Source: Campylobacter concisus
GTDB lineage: Bacteria; Campylobacterota; Campylobacteria; Campylobacterales; Campylobacteraceae
Direction: 5' to 3'
Length of the DNA stretch: 64,000 bases
NCBI RefSeq assembly: GCF_001298465.1
Contig: NZ_CP012541.1
Span: 1 to 64,000 of the forward strand
Below are positions 31,243 through 39,821 of this stretch, in pieces. The notes beneath the pieces were generated by a model. It was given only the letters and a program-made list of their open reading frames with translations, did no database searches and was not told the DNA's origin. Numbering within the stretch: position 1 is the stretch's first letter; each line of letters begins with the position of its first letter. The position numbers were made by a program, and so were the translations under genes.

Positions 31243-32466
31243 ATGGATATCGTAGAGAGATTTATAAACTATACGAAATTTAACACTACAACAAACAAAG
31301 AGAATGGATTGAAAGGCATCATGCCTTCTAATCCAACCGAGTACGAGCTAGCCAAATTTATAAAAGATGAGCTTAGCTCGCTTGGTATCAAAGACATCAT
31401 TCTACAAGACAATGCTATCTTGATAGCAAAAATTCCTGCAAACTGCGAAAACGCCCCAAGTATCGCCTTTTTTGCGCACTTAGATACAAGTAGTGAGCAA
31501 AAAAACGACACCAAAGCTAAGATCGTAAGATACACAGGTGGCGACATCTGCCTAAACGAAGAGCAAGGAATTTATCTTAAATTTAGCGACAACCCAGAGC
31601 TTAAAAAGTATGAGGGTGATGATATCGTAGTGACTGATGGTACTAGCTTGCTTGGTGCTGACGATAAGGCGGCGATCGCTAGTATCGTAAATATGGCTAG
31701 CTTTTTCATGCAAAATCCTGAGGTAAAGCACGGCAAGATCGTGATCTGCTTCGTACCTGACGAGGAGCAGGGTTTGCTTGGCGCAAAGGCGCTTGATGCG
31801 AGCTTGCTTGGAGCTGATTTTGGCTACTGCCTAGACTGCTGCGAGATAGGTGAGCTAATATATGAAAACTGGAACGCGGCTGATTGCACGATGGTCTTTA
31901 AAGGCGTTTCGGCTCATCCTATGAATGCAAAGGGTAAGCTTGTAAATTCGCTACTTCTTGCACATAAATTTATCTCGCTCTTGCCAGGTGGCGAAGTGCC
32001 AGAGTGCACCGAGGGAAAAGAGGGCTACTTCTGGGTAAAAGAGCTTAGCGGAAATAGTGCAAAAACGACACTAAAGATCGACATAAGAGAATTTGACGAG
32101 CCTAAATTTCAAAAACGACTCCAGTTTTTAAGCGACATGGCAAATTCTTTTAACAAAATTTATGGAGAGTGCTGTGAGATCACGCTAACAACACGCTATG
32201 AAAATGTATTTAAATTTTTAAAAGATGAAAATTCGCTCCCGATAAAACTTGCAAAAGATGCCTTTAGTGAACTAAATATCACGCCAAACATAAAACCTAT
32301 GCGTGGCGGATACGACGGTGCTGCGATCTCTGCAAAAGGCGTGCCAACGCTAAATTTATTCACAGGAGCAAACAACTTTCACTCTATCTATGAGTATCTG
32401 CCAGTTAGCAGCTTAAAAGCTTCAAGTGAAGTGATCAAAAAAATCATAATTAACGCTGCTAAATAA
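31243..32466 (+). CDS. pepT: Peptidase T (aminotripeptidase)
   Basis: PepT cuts the N-terminal residue from tripeptides with a two-zinc M20 site. The 407-residue protein has the expected ligands: FFAHLDTS, LGADDKAAIASI, VPDEEQGLLGA, and a late His near NNFHSIYEYLP. It is the last gene of the amidase/peptidase operon, 10 bp after dcuC, and a terminator follows. Confidence 0.95.
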   Translation: MDIVERFINYTKFNTTTNKENGLKGIMPSNPTEYELAKFIKDELSSLGIKDIILQDNAILIAKIPANCENAPSIAFFAHLDTSSEQKNDTKAKIVRYTGGDICLNEEQGIYLKFSDNPELKKYEGDDIVVTDGTSLLGADDKAAIASIVNMASFFMQNPEVKHGKIVICFVPDEEQGLLGAKALDASLLGADFGYCLDCCEIGELIYENWNAADCTMVFKGVSAHPMNAKGKLVNSLLLAHKFISLLPGGEVPECTEGKEGYFWVKELSGNSAKTTLKIDIREFDEPKFQKRLQFLSDMANSFNKIYGECCEITLTTRYENVFKFLKDENSLPIKLAKDAFSELNITPNIKPMRGGYDGAAISAKGVPTLNLFTGANNFHSIYEYLPVSSLKASSEVIKKIIINAAK

Positions 32467-32474
32467 ACTTCATA

Positions 32475-32503
32475 AAAGCCTAGATTTAGTAAATTTAGGC
32501 TTT
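32475..32503 (+). terminator. Hairpin terminator after pepT
   Basis: AAAGCCTA (32475-32482) and TAGGCTTT (32496-32503) flank a 13-base loop, 9 bp after the pepT stop. The AT-rich continuation and the stem are compatible with partial termination before the next gene. Confidence 0.55.
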
Positions 32504-32525
32504 AAATTTCACTTTCAGGACAAAA

Positions 32526-33515
32526 ATGAAGGCTTTAGCTTTGTTTAGCGGAGGGCTTGACAGCATGCTCTCGATCAAAATCATAAGCGATCAAAACATT
32601 GAAGTAGTCGCACTTTATATGGATACTGGATTTGGTGCGGATGAGAAAAAGCACGAGATATTAAGAAAGCGTGCGGCTATGGCTGGGGCAAGCTTAAAGG
32701 TCGTTGATCTACGAAATGAATATCTTCGTGATGTGCTTTTTAACCCAAAATACGGTTACGGCAAACAGTTTAACCCATGTATTGACTGCCATGGATATAT
32801 GTTTAAAACAGCTCTTAATATGCTAAAAAGCGAAAATGCAAATTTTATAATCACAGGTGAAGTAGTGGGACAAAGGCCGATGAGCCAGCGCAGAGATGCA
32901 CTTTTCCAGGTTAAACGTCTAGCTGATGATGAGGACGATCTAGTGCTTCGTCCGATGTGCGCCAAGCTTCTACCGCCAACAAAGCCTGAGCGTGAGGGCT
33001 GGGTCGATAGAGAGAAGCTACTTGGCATAAGTGGGCGTGATAGAAAGCCGCAGCTTGCTTTGGCAAAGGAATTTGGCTTTGAGGACTATGAGACGCCAGG
33101 TGGTGGCTGCCTGCTCACTATCGAGAGCTTTGCTGTGAAGATAAAGGACTATTTAAAATTTGATCAAGAGATGCGAGATATCGATGTTGTGTGGCTAAAG
33201 CTTGGCAGACATTTACGTTTGCCAGATGGTGCAAAAATGATAATAGGCCGTGATGAGAGCGACAACAACGAACTTTTATTGCATCCAAATGATAAATTTG
33301 AGCAGGTGAAATTTAAAGCGAGTGACGACATCGTGGGAGCTGTTAGTTTTATAAGTAAAAATGCTAGCAAAGCCGATAAAGAGCTTGCTGCTAAACTTGC
33401 ACTAGCATATACAAAAGCCAATAAAGAAAAGGAATTTGATGTTTTTGTGGGAGCTGATAAATTTAAGACAGTGCCTACTGATAAAGCATTGGCTCAAAAT
33501 TATTTCGTAAGGTAG
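32526..33515 (+). CDS. PP-loop ATP pyrophosphatase, MnmA-N-like tRNA thiolation/modification family
   Basis: This 329-residue protein opens with the PP-loop ALFSGGLDSMLS that binds ATP and adenylates its substrate. A cysteine pair follows (FNPCIDCHGYMF), then VGQRPMSQRRDAL and a later Cys in TPGGGCLLT. This matches the MnmA N-terminal / tRNA-sulfurtransferase-like proteins found beside, but distinct from, true MnmA. It probably activates a tRNA base or other carbonyl for sulfur transfer. The substrate is not known to me. It is the last core gene before tRNA-Met. Confidence 0.75.
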   Translation: MKALALFSGGLDSMLSIKIISDQNIEVVALYMDTGFGADEKKHEILRKRAAMAGASLKVVDLRNEYLRDVLFNPKYGYGKQFNPCIDCHGYMFKTALNMLKSENANFIITGEVVGQRPMSQRRDALFQVKRLADDEDDLVLRPMCAKLLPPTKPEREGWVDREKLLGISGRDRKPQLALAKEFGFEDYETPGGGCLLTIESFAVKIKDYLKFDQEMRDIDVVWLKLGRHLRLPDGAKMIIGRDESDNNELLLHPNDKFEQVKFKASDDIVGAVSFISKNASKADKELAAKLALAYTKANKEKEFDVFVGADKFKTVPTDKALAQNYFVR

Positions 33516-33623
33516 TTTTTATTTATTTTTACAGACATTTTTGATTTGTATTTGGAGTAATCAAAACAGTTTTTATCTACAAATAAGTTTAAAAATTATA
33601 TAATCCAAAACTTATTTTCAAGT

Positions 33624-33700
33624 GTCACGGTAGCTCAGCTGGTTAGAGCGCTGGTCTCATAAGCCGGAGGTCGGGAGTTCAAGTCTCCCCCGTGACACCA
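33624..33700 (+). tRNA. tRNA-Met (CAT), elongator type
   Basis: The cloverleaf is complete: acceptor GTCACGG pairs with CCGTGAC, D-arm GCTC..GAGC, anticodon loop CTCATAA with anticodon CAT, T-arm GGGAG-TTCAAGT-CTCCC, discriminator A, and encoded CCA. A sigma-70 -10 (TATAAT, 33599-33604) lies 20 bp upstream. The A1-U72-type mismatch of initiator tRNA is absent (first pair G-C), so I call it elongator. An island is integrated at its 3' end. Confidence 0.96.
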
Positions 33701-33702
33701 TA
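33656..33702 (+). repeat. attL: 47-bp direct repeat at the tRNA-Met 3' end
   Basis: The 47 bases from the anticodon loop (ctcataagcc...) through the CCA end plus ta are repeated exactly at 57000-57046. The flanks differ on both sides, so the repeat is sharply bounded. This is the signature of tyrosine-integrase insertion into a tRNA 3' end. Confidence 0.95.
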
Positions 33703-33919
33703 GATGTCCTACTTATCGATACTTTAACTGCCCTTTTTGCAGTTTCCCTTTCTTTAAAATTTCCTAAAAGTATGGTACACTTTTTAAAAAAAGCGGTACA
33801 TTTTTTCAGGATTGTTTTATTTTACAAGATGCTTTCTATAAATTTGCTTTTATTTTTACTGATAGATAAAATTTTTATCTCAAAGTGAACAAACATAAAT
33901 TTATCTCGCTTAAATTTAC

Positions 33920-33934
33920 GGCACAACTTTTGCT
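33920..33934 (+). promoter_or_regulatory. Sigma-54 promoter before the first A-family gene
   Basis: GGCACAACTTTTGCT matches GGCAC-N5-TTGCW exactly, with GG and GC ten bases apart. It lies 33 bp before the ATG at 33968, leaving room for a short leader with an aaggag site. In Campylobacter sigma-54 serves flagellar rod and hook genes. Confidence 0.85.
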
Positions 33935-33967
33935 TACTCTTTGAAGCTAAATTTCAAGGAGTAAGCT

Positions 33968-35119
33968 ATGAAAGTTTCCTACAACTCCATCTTAACAAAA
34001 CAGCACTACCAAAAACAGACAAAAAGCGAAGGCTTTGCAAATTTCTTGCCTAACACTCCAAATATAAATTCGATCAACCAAACCACTACTCCTAAAAATG
34101 ACTTTGTTTCATCTAGCGCTATCGACTCTCTTTATCAGGCCAAATTTACTTCACAAGAGGGTTATGGATACAGTGTAGATGCTAAAGGATTTATGGGAGC
34201 TGACTTTAACAAAGCAGCAGGTTTGCCACAGGACTTTAAAATCCACAAAAGCACGCTTGATGCGATAGTGCTACACAATCAAAAGCACCCAAACTATACA
34301 AATATTTCAATGGATACAAGAAAGGATAATGCTCTGTTTGGAGAGGATAGCTTTGCAAATATCGATCTAGCAGACACTATAAAGCAATACTATAAAATTT
34401 TTGATCAAATTTCAGCTGGAGTGATCAGTAAGGGTAAAGAGTTTTACTCAAACGAAGATCTAGCAAAGATGCCAAAGGGCTACTTTTCAAAAGATAAAAA
34501 AATAGAGCATGTTGAATACCTAATGGGTAGGATGACTAGCGATGAGCTAGATGGGCTAACTGATAGAAGCAATGAAAAGATAACTCATGTATTTAGAACA
34601 GCACAAGACGCAGAAGATGCACATAGGTTATGGGATGATCTAAGCGATATAAATGTAGAAGTTAATGGAAATTTCCTTGACTTTTCTCCAGAAGTGATGA
34701 CAACTGAGCATACTATCCCTTATATGTGGGTTAGTAGTGCTGGATATGACTTTAAGCCTGATATGTCTGTATATGACAATGAACAAGGCTATACAAAGGA
34801 GCAAATCTTTGTAGCATTTTTAAAAAACGAGCAAGGTCTTGTGCTGCAAGGTGGCACAACAAGGATAACCGACGAGGCTCTTAGCGTGTATAAAAACTAT
34901 CAGATAATTACAAAACAAGATAGAAGCGAGATAGGCATACCAAAGGCTTATTATGATGAGATACTATCTGGTAAGAAAGATCTAAAAGATATACTAGCTA
35001 GGATTTTAAAGCTTAGAAATTTAGAGCTTAAAAAAGATCAAACGCTTGAGGGACTAGCAAGCAAGATAATGGACGTTTTAAAAGAATTTGATGAGAGGAT
35101 GAAGACAAGAGAGCTTTAA
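33968..35119 (+). CDS. A-family protein 1 (island multigene family), putative flagellum-coexpressed protein
   Basis: The 383-residue protein has no signal peptide and a Ser/Asn/Gln/Thr-rich, probably disordered N-terminus (about 60 residues). Then comes the family signature GYSVDAKGFMGADFNKAAG and LPQDFKIHKSTLD, at about residues 67-98. The rest is soluble and charged. Family members recur at 37071, 39822 and 42685. From memory it resembles proteins that annotation pipelines call the Cj0814 family; I cannot verify this. The sigma-54 promoter and export-signal-like N-terminus suggest secretion by the flagellar export system, as inference. Confidence 0.75.
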   Translation: MKVSYNSILTKQHYQKQTKSEGFANFLPNTPNINSINQTTTPKNDFVSSSAIDSLYQAKFTSQEGYGYSVDAKGFMGADFNKAAGLPQDFKIHKSTLDAIVLHNQKHPNYTNISMDTRKDNALFGEDSFANIDLADTIKQYYKIFDQISAGVISKGKEFYSNEDLAKMPKGYFSKDKKIEHVEYLMGRMTSDELDGLTDRSNEKITHVFRTAQDAEDAHRLWDDLSDINVEVNGNFLDFSPEVMTTEHTIPYMWVSSAGYDFKPDMSVYDNEQGYTKEQIFVAFLKNEQGLVLQGGTTRITDEALSVYKNYQIITKQDRSEIGIPKAYYDEILSGKKDLKDILARILKLRNLELKKDQTLEGLASKIMDVLKEFDERMKTREL

Positions 35120-35190
35120 AAAATATAACATAGAAGGCATTCGCTCTAAGCCATTTTGGCTACCATACTACTAAACATTTTTTATATTTG

Positions 35191-35197
35191 CCGATAT
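35191..35197 (+). promoter_or_regulatory. Sigma-28-like promoter -10 before the C gene
   Basis: CCGATAT at 35191-35197 is preceded by TAAA (35172-35175) with 15 bases between TAAA and CCGATAT. This is close to the FliA consensus TAAA-N15-GCCGATAA, one base shorter. It lies 34 bp before the ATG at 35225. Campylobacter sigma-28 promoters are recognised mainly by a CGATWT -10. Confidence 0.65.
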
Positions 35198-35224
35198 AAG
35201 ATATATATTTTAAAAGGATTTAAA

Positions 35225-36979
35225 ATGAATGTATCACCAAATTTAGAGCCCATAAATATAAATTTACCCAAAGATATGATCTATTCAAGGGTCCTTCTTG
35301 GCGTAGATAGAGTGCAAACTTTAGACAATACAAATTTAAAGTCTGAGCTTAAAGACATAGCTACTAAGCTTATCTCAAATAGCACCTACTCTATCATCCA
35401 AAATGCTAGCACCAGTGGCGTGAAGTCAGAGTATGCTAAAGCAGACAACGGAACAAACGATGCTTTTTCTTATGTGGATATACAAAGAAGAAACTGGGAC
35501 AAAAAAGACTTTGAAAACAAATATCTCTTTGGCGAAGATGCCTCAGCATTAAGAAAAGTGGATCAAACTAGAACCTATTTCTCATCCATAAATTCAAAAA
35601 CTCCCATTAAGCCCATTGCGGCAGCAGATACTAAATTTACAAATTTAAATGACTACGCTTATGAAAAAACGATAAAAACCTCACTGGGTGACGTGGAGGT
35701 CTTTTTGGATCTTTATGACGATAATGACAAACTAGGCATAGGCAAGCTAGATGCAAATGGATTTTTATTTAACTTTGATAGCAACAAGGACGGAGTGATA
35801 AATTCTGGTGATAAATACTTTAATAAGCTAAAAGTTAGAGGCTACGATAAAGACGGAAACGAGAAAATTTTCAAACTAAGCGAAGTTTTAAGCGAGATAA
35901 ACCTTAACGACTTTATCAAAAAAGATATTAGAAATTTAAGCCATGAGGCTATGGACTTTGCTAGCAAAAATACGGTTGATTACAGAGTTAGTTTAAATAA
36001 CTCAAACCCTTATACTCTATTTTCAGCCGAGTATCGCTACCAAAAGATAGACAAAGAAGAGACTAATAAATTTTTCAAAGACCATGCAGACAAAGACGGC
36101 TGGGTAGATCTTAGGGATAATAAGATATTTAACGAAGAGAGTGGCTTAAACAACTTTGCCTATGAGAAGGTTGGCTTTGACGGCAAGAAAAAGCTTAGCG
36201 AGTTTAACCCTATCATAAAACCTTCTGGATCTAAACAAGATGAGAGCTTTTCATACGCAGGCTATCAAAAAGATAGCTTTATGAAATTTTATAACGACTA
36301 CCAAAAAGAGTCTAGCGCTCACAGCAAAGATGTAGAGTGGATAAGCAAAAATTTAAAAGAAAATGATGTAGAAGACGCAGATGATCTCATCTCAAAGCTA
36401 AAAGCCACAAAGTCATCTTATATGATCGCTATGGAGAGTGAGTTTGAAAAAGCGACTGCGCTTGAGTTTAGCCTAGAAAATTTAGAAAGAGTAAAGCATG
36501 CTTTTGAAAGTGATACTAGCAAGGCAGCAGCTGCTCTAAAGGACACAGACAGCGTAATAGCCATGAAGCTAAACAAAAATGGCACTATCACGCTTAAATT
36601 TGATAGTGGAAGAGAGCTAGAGGTAAAAGAAATTTATAGCGACACTGGCAAGCTAATCAGCAAAGACGACAAAGATAGCAAAAGAGCAAGTATAAATTTA
36701 GATGCTAAGAGCATGAATGATGTAGAGCTAAATAGACTTGACTTTAAAGATATAGGCATAAAGAAAGACGAGAAGATATCTAGCCTAAAAGAGCTTGGAG
36801 CAAAGCTAGTTAAAAACCTCTCTGATAAATTTACAAGCAAATTCCTAATCAGACTTGAAAACGGCAAAAGTATCACCACCAAAGAAATTTACAACATCAC
36901 CTACCTTGAAAATGACCTAAAATTTAAAGAGCTATCTAGCAAAGATAGGCTTTATAAAAAGGTAGATACGAGAGTTTAG
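35225..36979 (+). CDS. C protein: large island protein with EF-hand-like calcium loops
   Basis: The protein is 584 residues from ATG 35225 (aagga site, downstream of the sigma-28-like promoter); an earlier in-frame ATG at 35156 lies upstream of that promoter. No signal peptide or membrane segment is present. Two loops fit the EF-hand pattern: DSNKDGVINSGD around residue 190, and HADKDGWVDLRD around residue 290 with His instead of Asp at position 1. The C-terminal third is helical and repetitive in Lys/Asp/Glu. It has no strong likeness to the A proteins but lies between two of them in the same direction. I do not recognise its family; calcium binding is inferred. Confidence 0.72.
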   Translation: MNVSPNLEPININLPKDMIYSRVLLGVDRVQTLDNTNLKSELKDIATKLISNSTYSIIQNASTSGVKSEYAKADNGTNDAFSYVDIQRRNWDKKDFENKYLFGEDASALRKVDQTRTYFSSINSKTPIKPIAAADTKFTNLNDYAYEKTIKTSLGDVEVFLDLYDDNDKLGIGKLDANGFLFNFDSNKDGVINSGDKYFNKLKVRGYDKDGNEKIFKLSEVLSEINLNDFIKKDIRNLSHEAMDFASKNTVDYRVSLNNSNPYTLFSAEYRYQKIDKEETNKFFKDHADKDGWVDLRDNKIFNEESGLNNFAYEKVGFDGKKKLSEFNPIIKPSGSKQDESFSYAGYQKDSFMKFYNDYQKESSAHSKDVEWISKNLKENDVEDADDLISKLKATKSSYMIAMESEFEKATALEFSLENLERVKHAFESDTSKAAAALKDTDSVIAMKLNKNGTITLKFDSGRELEVKEIYSDTGKLISKDDKDSKRASINLDAKSMNDVELNRLDFKDIGIKKDEKISSLKELGAKLVKNLSDKFTSKFLIRLENGKSITTKEIYNITYLENDLKFKELSSKDRLYKKVDTRV

Positions 36980-36989
36980 GAGTAAATTT

Positions 36990-37070
36990 ATGCAGACCAA
37001 AAACCCTTGGCAAAATAAAACTTTTTACAAAAAAGACGATATCTTTGGTATGAAGCTAAAAGGATACTAG
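36990..37070 (+). CDS. Possible 26-residue small protein
   Basis: ATG 36990 with an aggag site opens a 26-codon frame (MQTKNPWQNKTFYKKDDIFG, ending in KLKGY) that stops one base before the ATG of the next A gene. The tight packing and ribosome site argue for translation. A sigma-28-like -10 inside it argues that the stretch may instead be just the promoter region. I cannot decide between these. Confidence 0.4.
   Translation: MQTKNPWQNKTFYKKDDIFGMKLKGY
37037..37042 (+). promoter_or_regulatory. Sigma-28-like promoter before A-family gene 2
   Basis: CGATAT at 37037-37042 is preceded by TAAA at 37016-37019 with 17 bases between, which is exactly the FliA spacing (TAAA-N15-two bases-CGAT). The predicted start near 37050 leaves the aagga site and ATG 37071 in the transcript. 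Confidence 0.6.
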
Positions 37071-38204
37071 ATGATAAACGCACTTGGTAGCTACCCCTTA
37101 AATTTAGAGCAGAATATAAAGGTATCAACCAAAGTTGCCACCAAACAAACAAGCTCAGAGGTTTTAGGCTACAAGGTAGATAAGGATGGCTACTTTACAG
37201 ATGAGTTTAATAAGCAAGCTGGTATCCCAAGTGATTATAAAATTCACTCAAGCACGTTGGAGTCTTTAGTCAGATCAAACGACATAATGGACCCAGACAT
37301 CAAGAATTTTAAAAGTATCGATATAGCTAAAACAGTTGGCAACGCTTATAGGTTGCTAGCTCAAGTAGTTGGCGAAGATACACTAAGCTCAAAAGAAAGC
37401 TTCAGCGCAGATGATATAAGAAATTTCCCTCAAGGCTTTTCTTATGATCGACAAAGCCTGCAAGTAGATAAAAGATACGCTAGTGCTAGTGAGTATTCTG
37501 CGGTAGAAGATAGCTTTGTGCATACGCCAACAAAGACCATAAGCACGCTTTTTTACAATGGCTCTTTGTCTATTGCGGCAGACAAGCAGATACATCCAAA
37601 AAATGTAACATACATCTTTAACAACGCAAATGGTGGCAAAGAAAATACGGTCATTGGTATATTTATGGATCCACACGGAGAGAAATACACTAACAAAGAT
37701 GGATCTATAACCAAAGGCGGTCTCATAGCTGGTGTGCTAAATCACAACCTAGACATATACGAGGGCGAAACCACTGCGATAGGAAAATATGGCGGCTATG
37801 ATAAAAACATCAACACAAAGGAATTTCAAAGGTCATTTAACGCCTTTAACGCTATGTGGCAAATGGCTTATGGGGTAAATTTCTCAAAAGCAGATGATGG
37901 TGCTGTCTCTATGCTGCCTGATTATATGCAAGATTATGTAAGACACAGACAAAGCCTTGATAAATTTAGCGACCAAGAAGACGAACTATCATTTAAAAAG
38001 ATGATGGAGCATAATCTAAAAATGCTAAAGCTACTCTTTGGCGAGATAGATAAAGATGGTAAGAAGAGTAAAGACTTTATGGATAGCTTTTTGAAATTTA
38101 GTATGTCACCTTTAAATTTAATAAAAGAGCTAAATGAAAACCCAGCTGGAAAATATCTAGTAGATATGCTCGGCATAAAAAGAGACGTTGATATAAAGGC
38201 GTAA
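37071..38204 (+). CDS. A-family protein 2
   Basis: The 377-residue protein has the family signature GYKVDKDGYFTDEFNKQAG and IPSDYKIHSSTLE at about residues 33-66, after a disordered N-terminus that starts MINALGSYPLNLEQNIK. The C-terminal stretch of about 75 residues (from EDELSFKKMMEHNLKML) is nearly identical at DNA level to that of A-family protein 3, while the middle differs. It has a good aagga site and no signal peptide. A B-family gene follows 26 bp later. Confidence 0.75.
   Translation: MINALGSYPLNLEQNIKVSTKVATKQTSSEVLGYKVDKDGYFTDEFNKQAGIPSDYKIHSSTLESLVRSNDIMDPDIKNFKSIDIAKTVGNAYRLLAQVVGEDTLSSKESFSADDIRNFPQGFSYDRQSLQVDKRYASASEYSAVEDSFVHTPTKTISTLFYNGSLSIAADKQIHPKNVTYIFNNANGGKENTVIGIFMDPHGEKYTNKDGSITKGGLIAGVLNHNLDIYEGETTAIGKYGGYDKNINTKEFQRSFNAFNAMWQMAYGVNFSKADDGAVSMLPDYMQDYVRHRQSLDKFSDQEDELSFKKMMEHNLKMLKLLFGEIDKDGKKSKDFMDSFLKFSMSPLNLIKELNENPAGKYLVDMLGIKRDVDIKA
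37977..38204 (+). repeat. 228-bp repeat, copy 1 (3' end of A2)
   Basis: This block is about 98% identical by eye to 40761-40988 at the 3' end of A3. It encodes the shared C-terminus of the two A proteins. The 5' ends of the two genes (about 200 bp from 37071 and 39822) are also about 95% identical, whereas the centres are not. Confidence 0.9.
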
Positions 38205-38230
38205 ATTTAAAAGAAACTAAGGATAGTAAA

Positions 38231-39001
38231 ATGCAAATTTCTAATAATCTTTCAACCCCTAACTATCTCTCAAGAGAGAACATAGCAAGAGAGATGGGCT
38301 TTAAATTTAATGATATAAACGAGATACTTAGTAACGATATGGGTCATGGCATGACATTTCCTAAGTATATGAGCCTAGACGATAAAGCTAAAGCAAGGGA
38401 ATACGATAGATATGATCACTCACTTACTGGCTTCGTAAAAGGTGAAGGAGAGGCGAGAGTAAGCATACTTGGCAAGCTAATGGGCTATGACGACGCTTTT
38501 TCAAAAGATAAGATAGATGAGCTAAAGAAATTTATAGATGATAGCGGTGCTTTGGGGCTTGAGAGAGCTTTTGGTGACTCAGAGACTTTATCTGTTAACG
38601 AATTTATAAAAAGATATACCAGAAAGCATGGTTTCTCTGACTTTACCTTTGGCGGAACAAAAACAGCCGAGTTACTTGATAGCGATATGAGCGTTGATGA
38701 GTTTAAAGCCAATTGGACTAAATTTGCACTAAATGAGCGCTTTGGTTTAGAGCTTGACGAGGAGCTAGCAAAAGAGACTATAAATTCTATCAACGATCTT
38801 GAAGCACAAAACGAAGAAGATAAGAAAGAGAAGAAATTTACACCTATACAAGTTACTAAAAAATCTCAAACCTATAAGCTTGAAGCTGATGAGAGATTTA
38901 AGGAGCTTTATAAATTTATAAAGAGTGAATTTGATAATGGCAAGAGCATGTTTGAAATTTTAGAAAAAGTGGCAAAGCTTAAAGTGGATAAAACAGCATA
39001 A
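38231..39001 (+). CDS. B-family protein 1
   Basis: The 256-residue soluble protein starts MQISNNLSTPNYLSREN, polar and probably disordered. The C-terminus carries the B signature KKFTPIQVTKKSQTYKL followed by a helical tail (FIKSEFDNGKSMFEILEKV). The same tail recurs in B4 (41863-42438). It lies 26 bp after A2 and 12 bp before B2, so it is co-transcribed with both. I do not recognise the family. It has no signal peptide and no membrane segment. Confidence 0.72.
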   Translation: MQISNNLSTPNYLSRENIAREMGFKFNDINEILSNDMGHGMTFPKYMSLDDKAKAREYDRYDHSLTGFVKGEGEARVSILGKLMGYDDAFSKDKIDELKKFIDDSGALGLERAFGDSETLSVNEFIKRYTRKHGFSDFTFGGTKTAELLDSDMSVDEFKANWTKFALNERFGLELDEELAKETINSINDLEAQNEEDKKEKKFTPIQVTKKSQTYKLEADERFKELYKFIKSEFDNGKSMFEILEKVAKLKVDKTA

Positions 39002-39013
39002 GGGGGAGCTGAA

Positions 39014-39805
39014 ATGTTTATTACTACCTACAATGGATCAATGCAATATAAAGAAATTTTAGATGACTACATAGCTCACGGTAATAAAAATTTATCTGCA
39101 GAAGATGAGAAAGCTAAAGTTGATGCTTATATGCAAGGACCATTTGGTGCTGGACTAGATAAGATAATCGGTATAGAAGAAGGAACGGAAGACTGGATAA
39201 CAAAAACCATAGATAAAATAGATAGTATGCTATCGAACAAATACTCTCCAGAAGAGCGAAGAGCTCTATACGGAAAATACCCAGAAACCATAGAAAAAGC
39301 GATAGATTGGGAACTTCAAGGCTATATGGATTTTCTGAGGGATAACTCTATAGACGGCAAACCAACAATAGAAGGTAAGATGATAGGTATCGGCACAAAA
39401 GAAGAAGAAGATGAACTAGATGCTTTTATGGAAACTATGTCCTCCCTTTATCCAAATAATAATGACGAGTCGCTTAGTCTTTTAAATAGAACCGATCTAA
39501 GCATAGATGAATTTAAGACTTTATTTGCCAAAGCAAGAGAAAAAGCTACAAATGATGTTGCAGAACAAAGAAAACAGATAATCAAAGAAGAACAAGAATA
39601 CAATGCAAATTTCGCTAAAGAGCAAAATGAGAAGAAATTTAAACCTATGCAGGTTAAAAAGAAGTATGAGACCTATGATATAAACAAGGATCAGAAATTT
39701 CTCTATGCAAGAGAGCTTTTAAATTTCAAAGAAAAAAGAGGCATAGACGTCTTAGAGCTTATGCAAAAGATAGACAAGAAGCAAATTTTAAATAAGATGG
39801 CTTAA
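39014..39805 (+). CDS. B-family protein 2
   Basis: The 263-residue protein has the B signature KKFKPMQVKKKYETYDI near the C-terminus and a tail RGIDVLELMQKIDKKQ shared with B3. From ATAGGTATCGG at 39383 to the stop it is nearly identical in DNA to B3 (41379-41798), while the N-terminal 120 residues differ. A strong gggggag site precedes the ATG. It has no signal peptide. The next A gene starts 16 bp later. Confidence 0.72.
   Translation: MFITTYNGSMQYKEILDDYIAHGNKNLSAEDEKAKVDAYMQGPFGAGLDKIIGIEEGTEDWITKTIDKIDSMLSNKYSPEERRALYGKYPETIEKAIDWELQGYMDFLRDNSIDGKPTIEGKMIGIGTKEEEDELDAFMETMSSLYPNNNDESLSLLNRTDLSIDEFKTLFAKAREKATNDVAEQRKQIIKEEQEYNANFAKEQNEKKFKPMQVKKKYETYDINKDQKFLYARELLNFKEKRGIDVLELMQKIDKKQILNKMA
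39383..39802 (+). repeat. 420-bp repeat, copy 1 (3' part of B2)
   Basis: This block is over 95% identical by eye to 41379-41798 in B3, covering the C-terminal 140 residues of both proteins. It suggests recent duplication or gene conversion of A/B units. Confidence 0.9.
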
Positions 39806-39821
39806 ATTTAAAGGATATTAG

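Noticed and set aside
35156-35224. Upstream start for the C gene adding 23 residues
   Set aside because: It lies before the sigma-28-like promoter and has no ribosome site; ATG 35225 has aagga.
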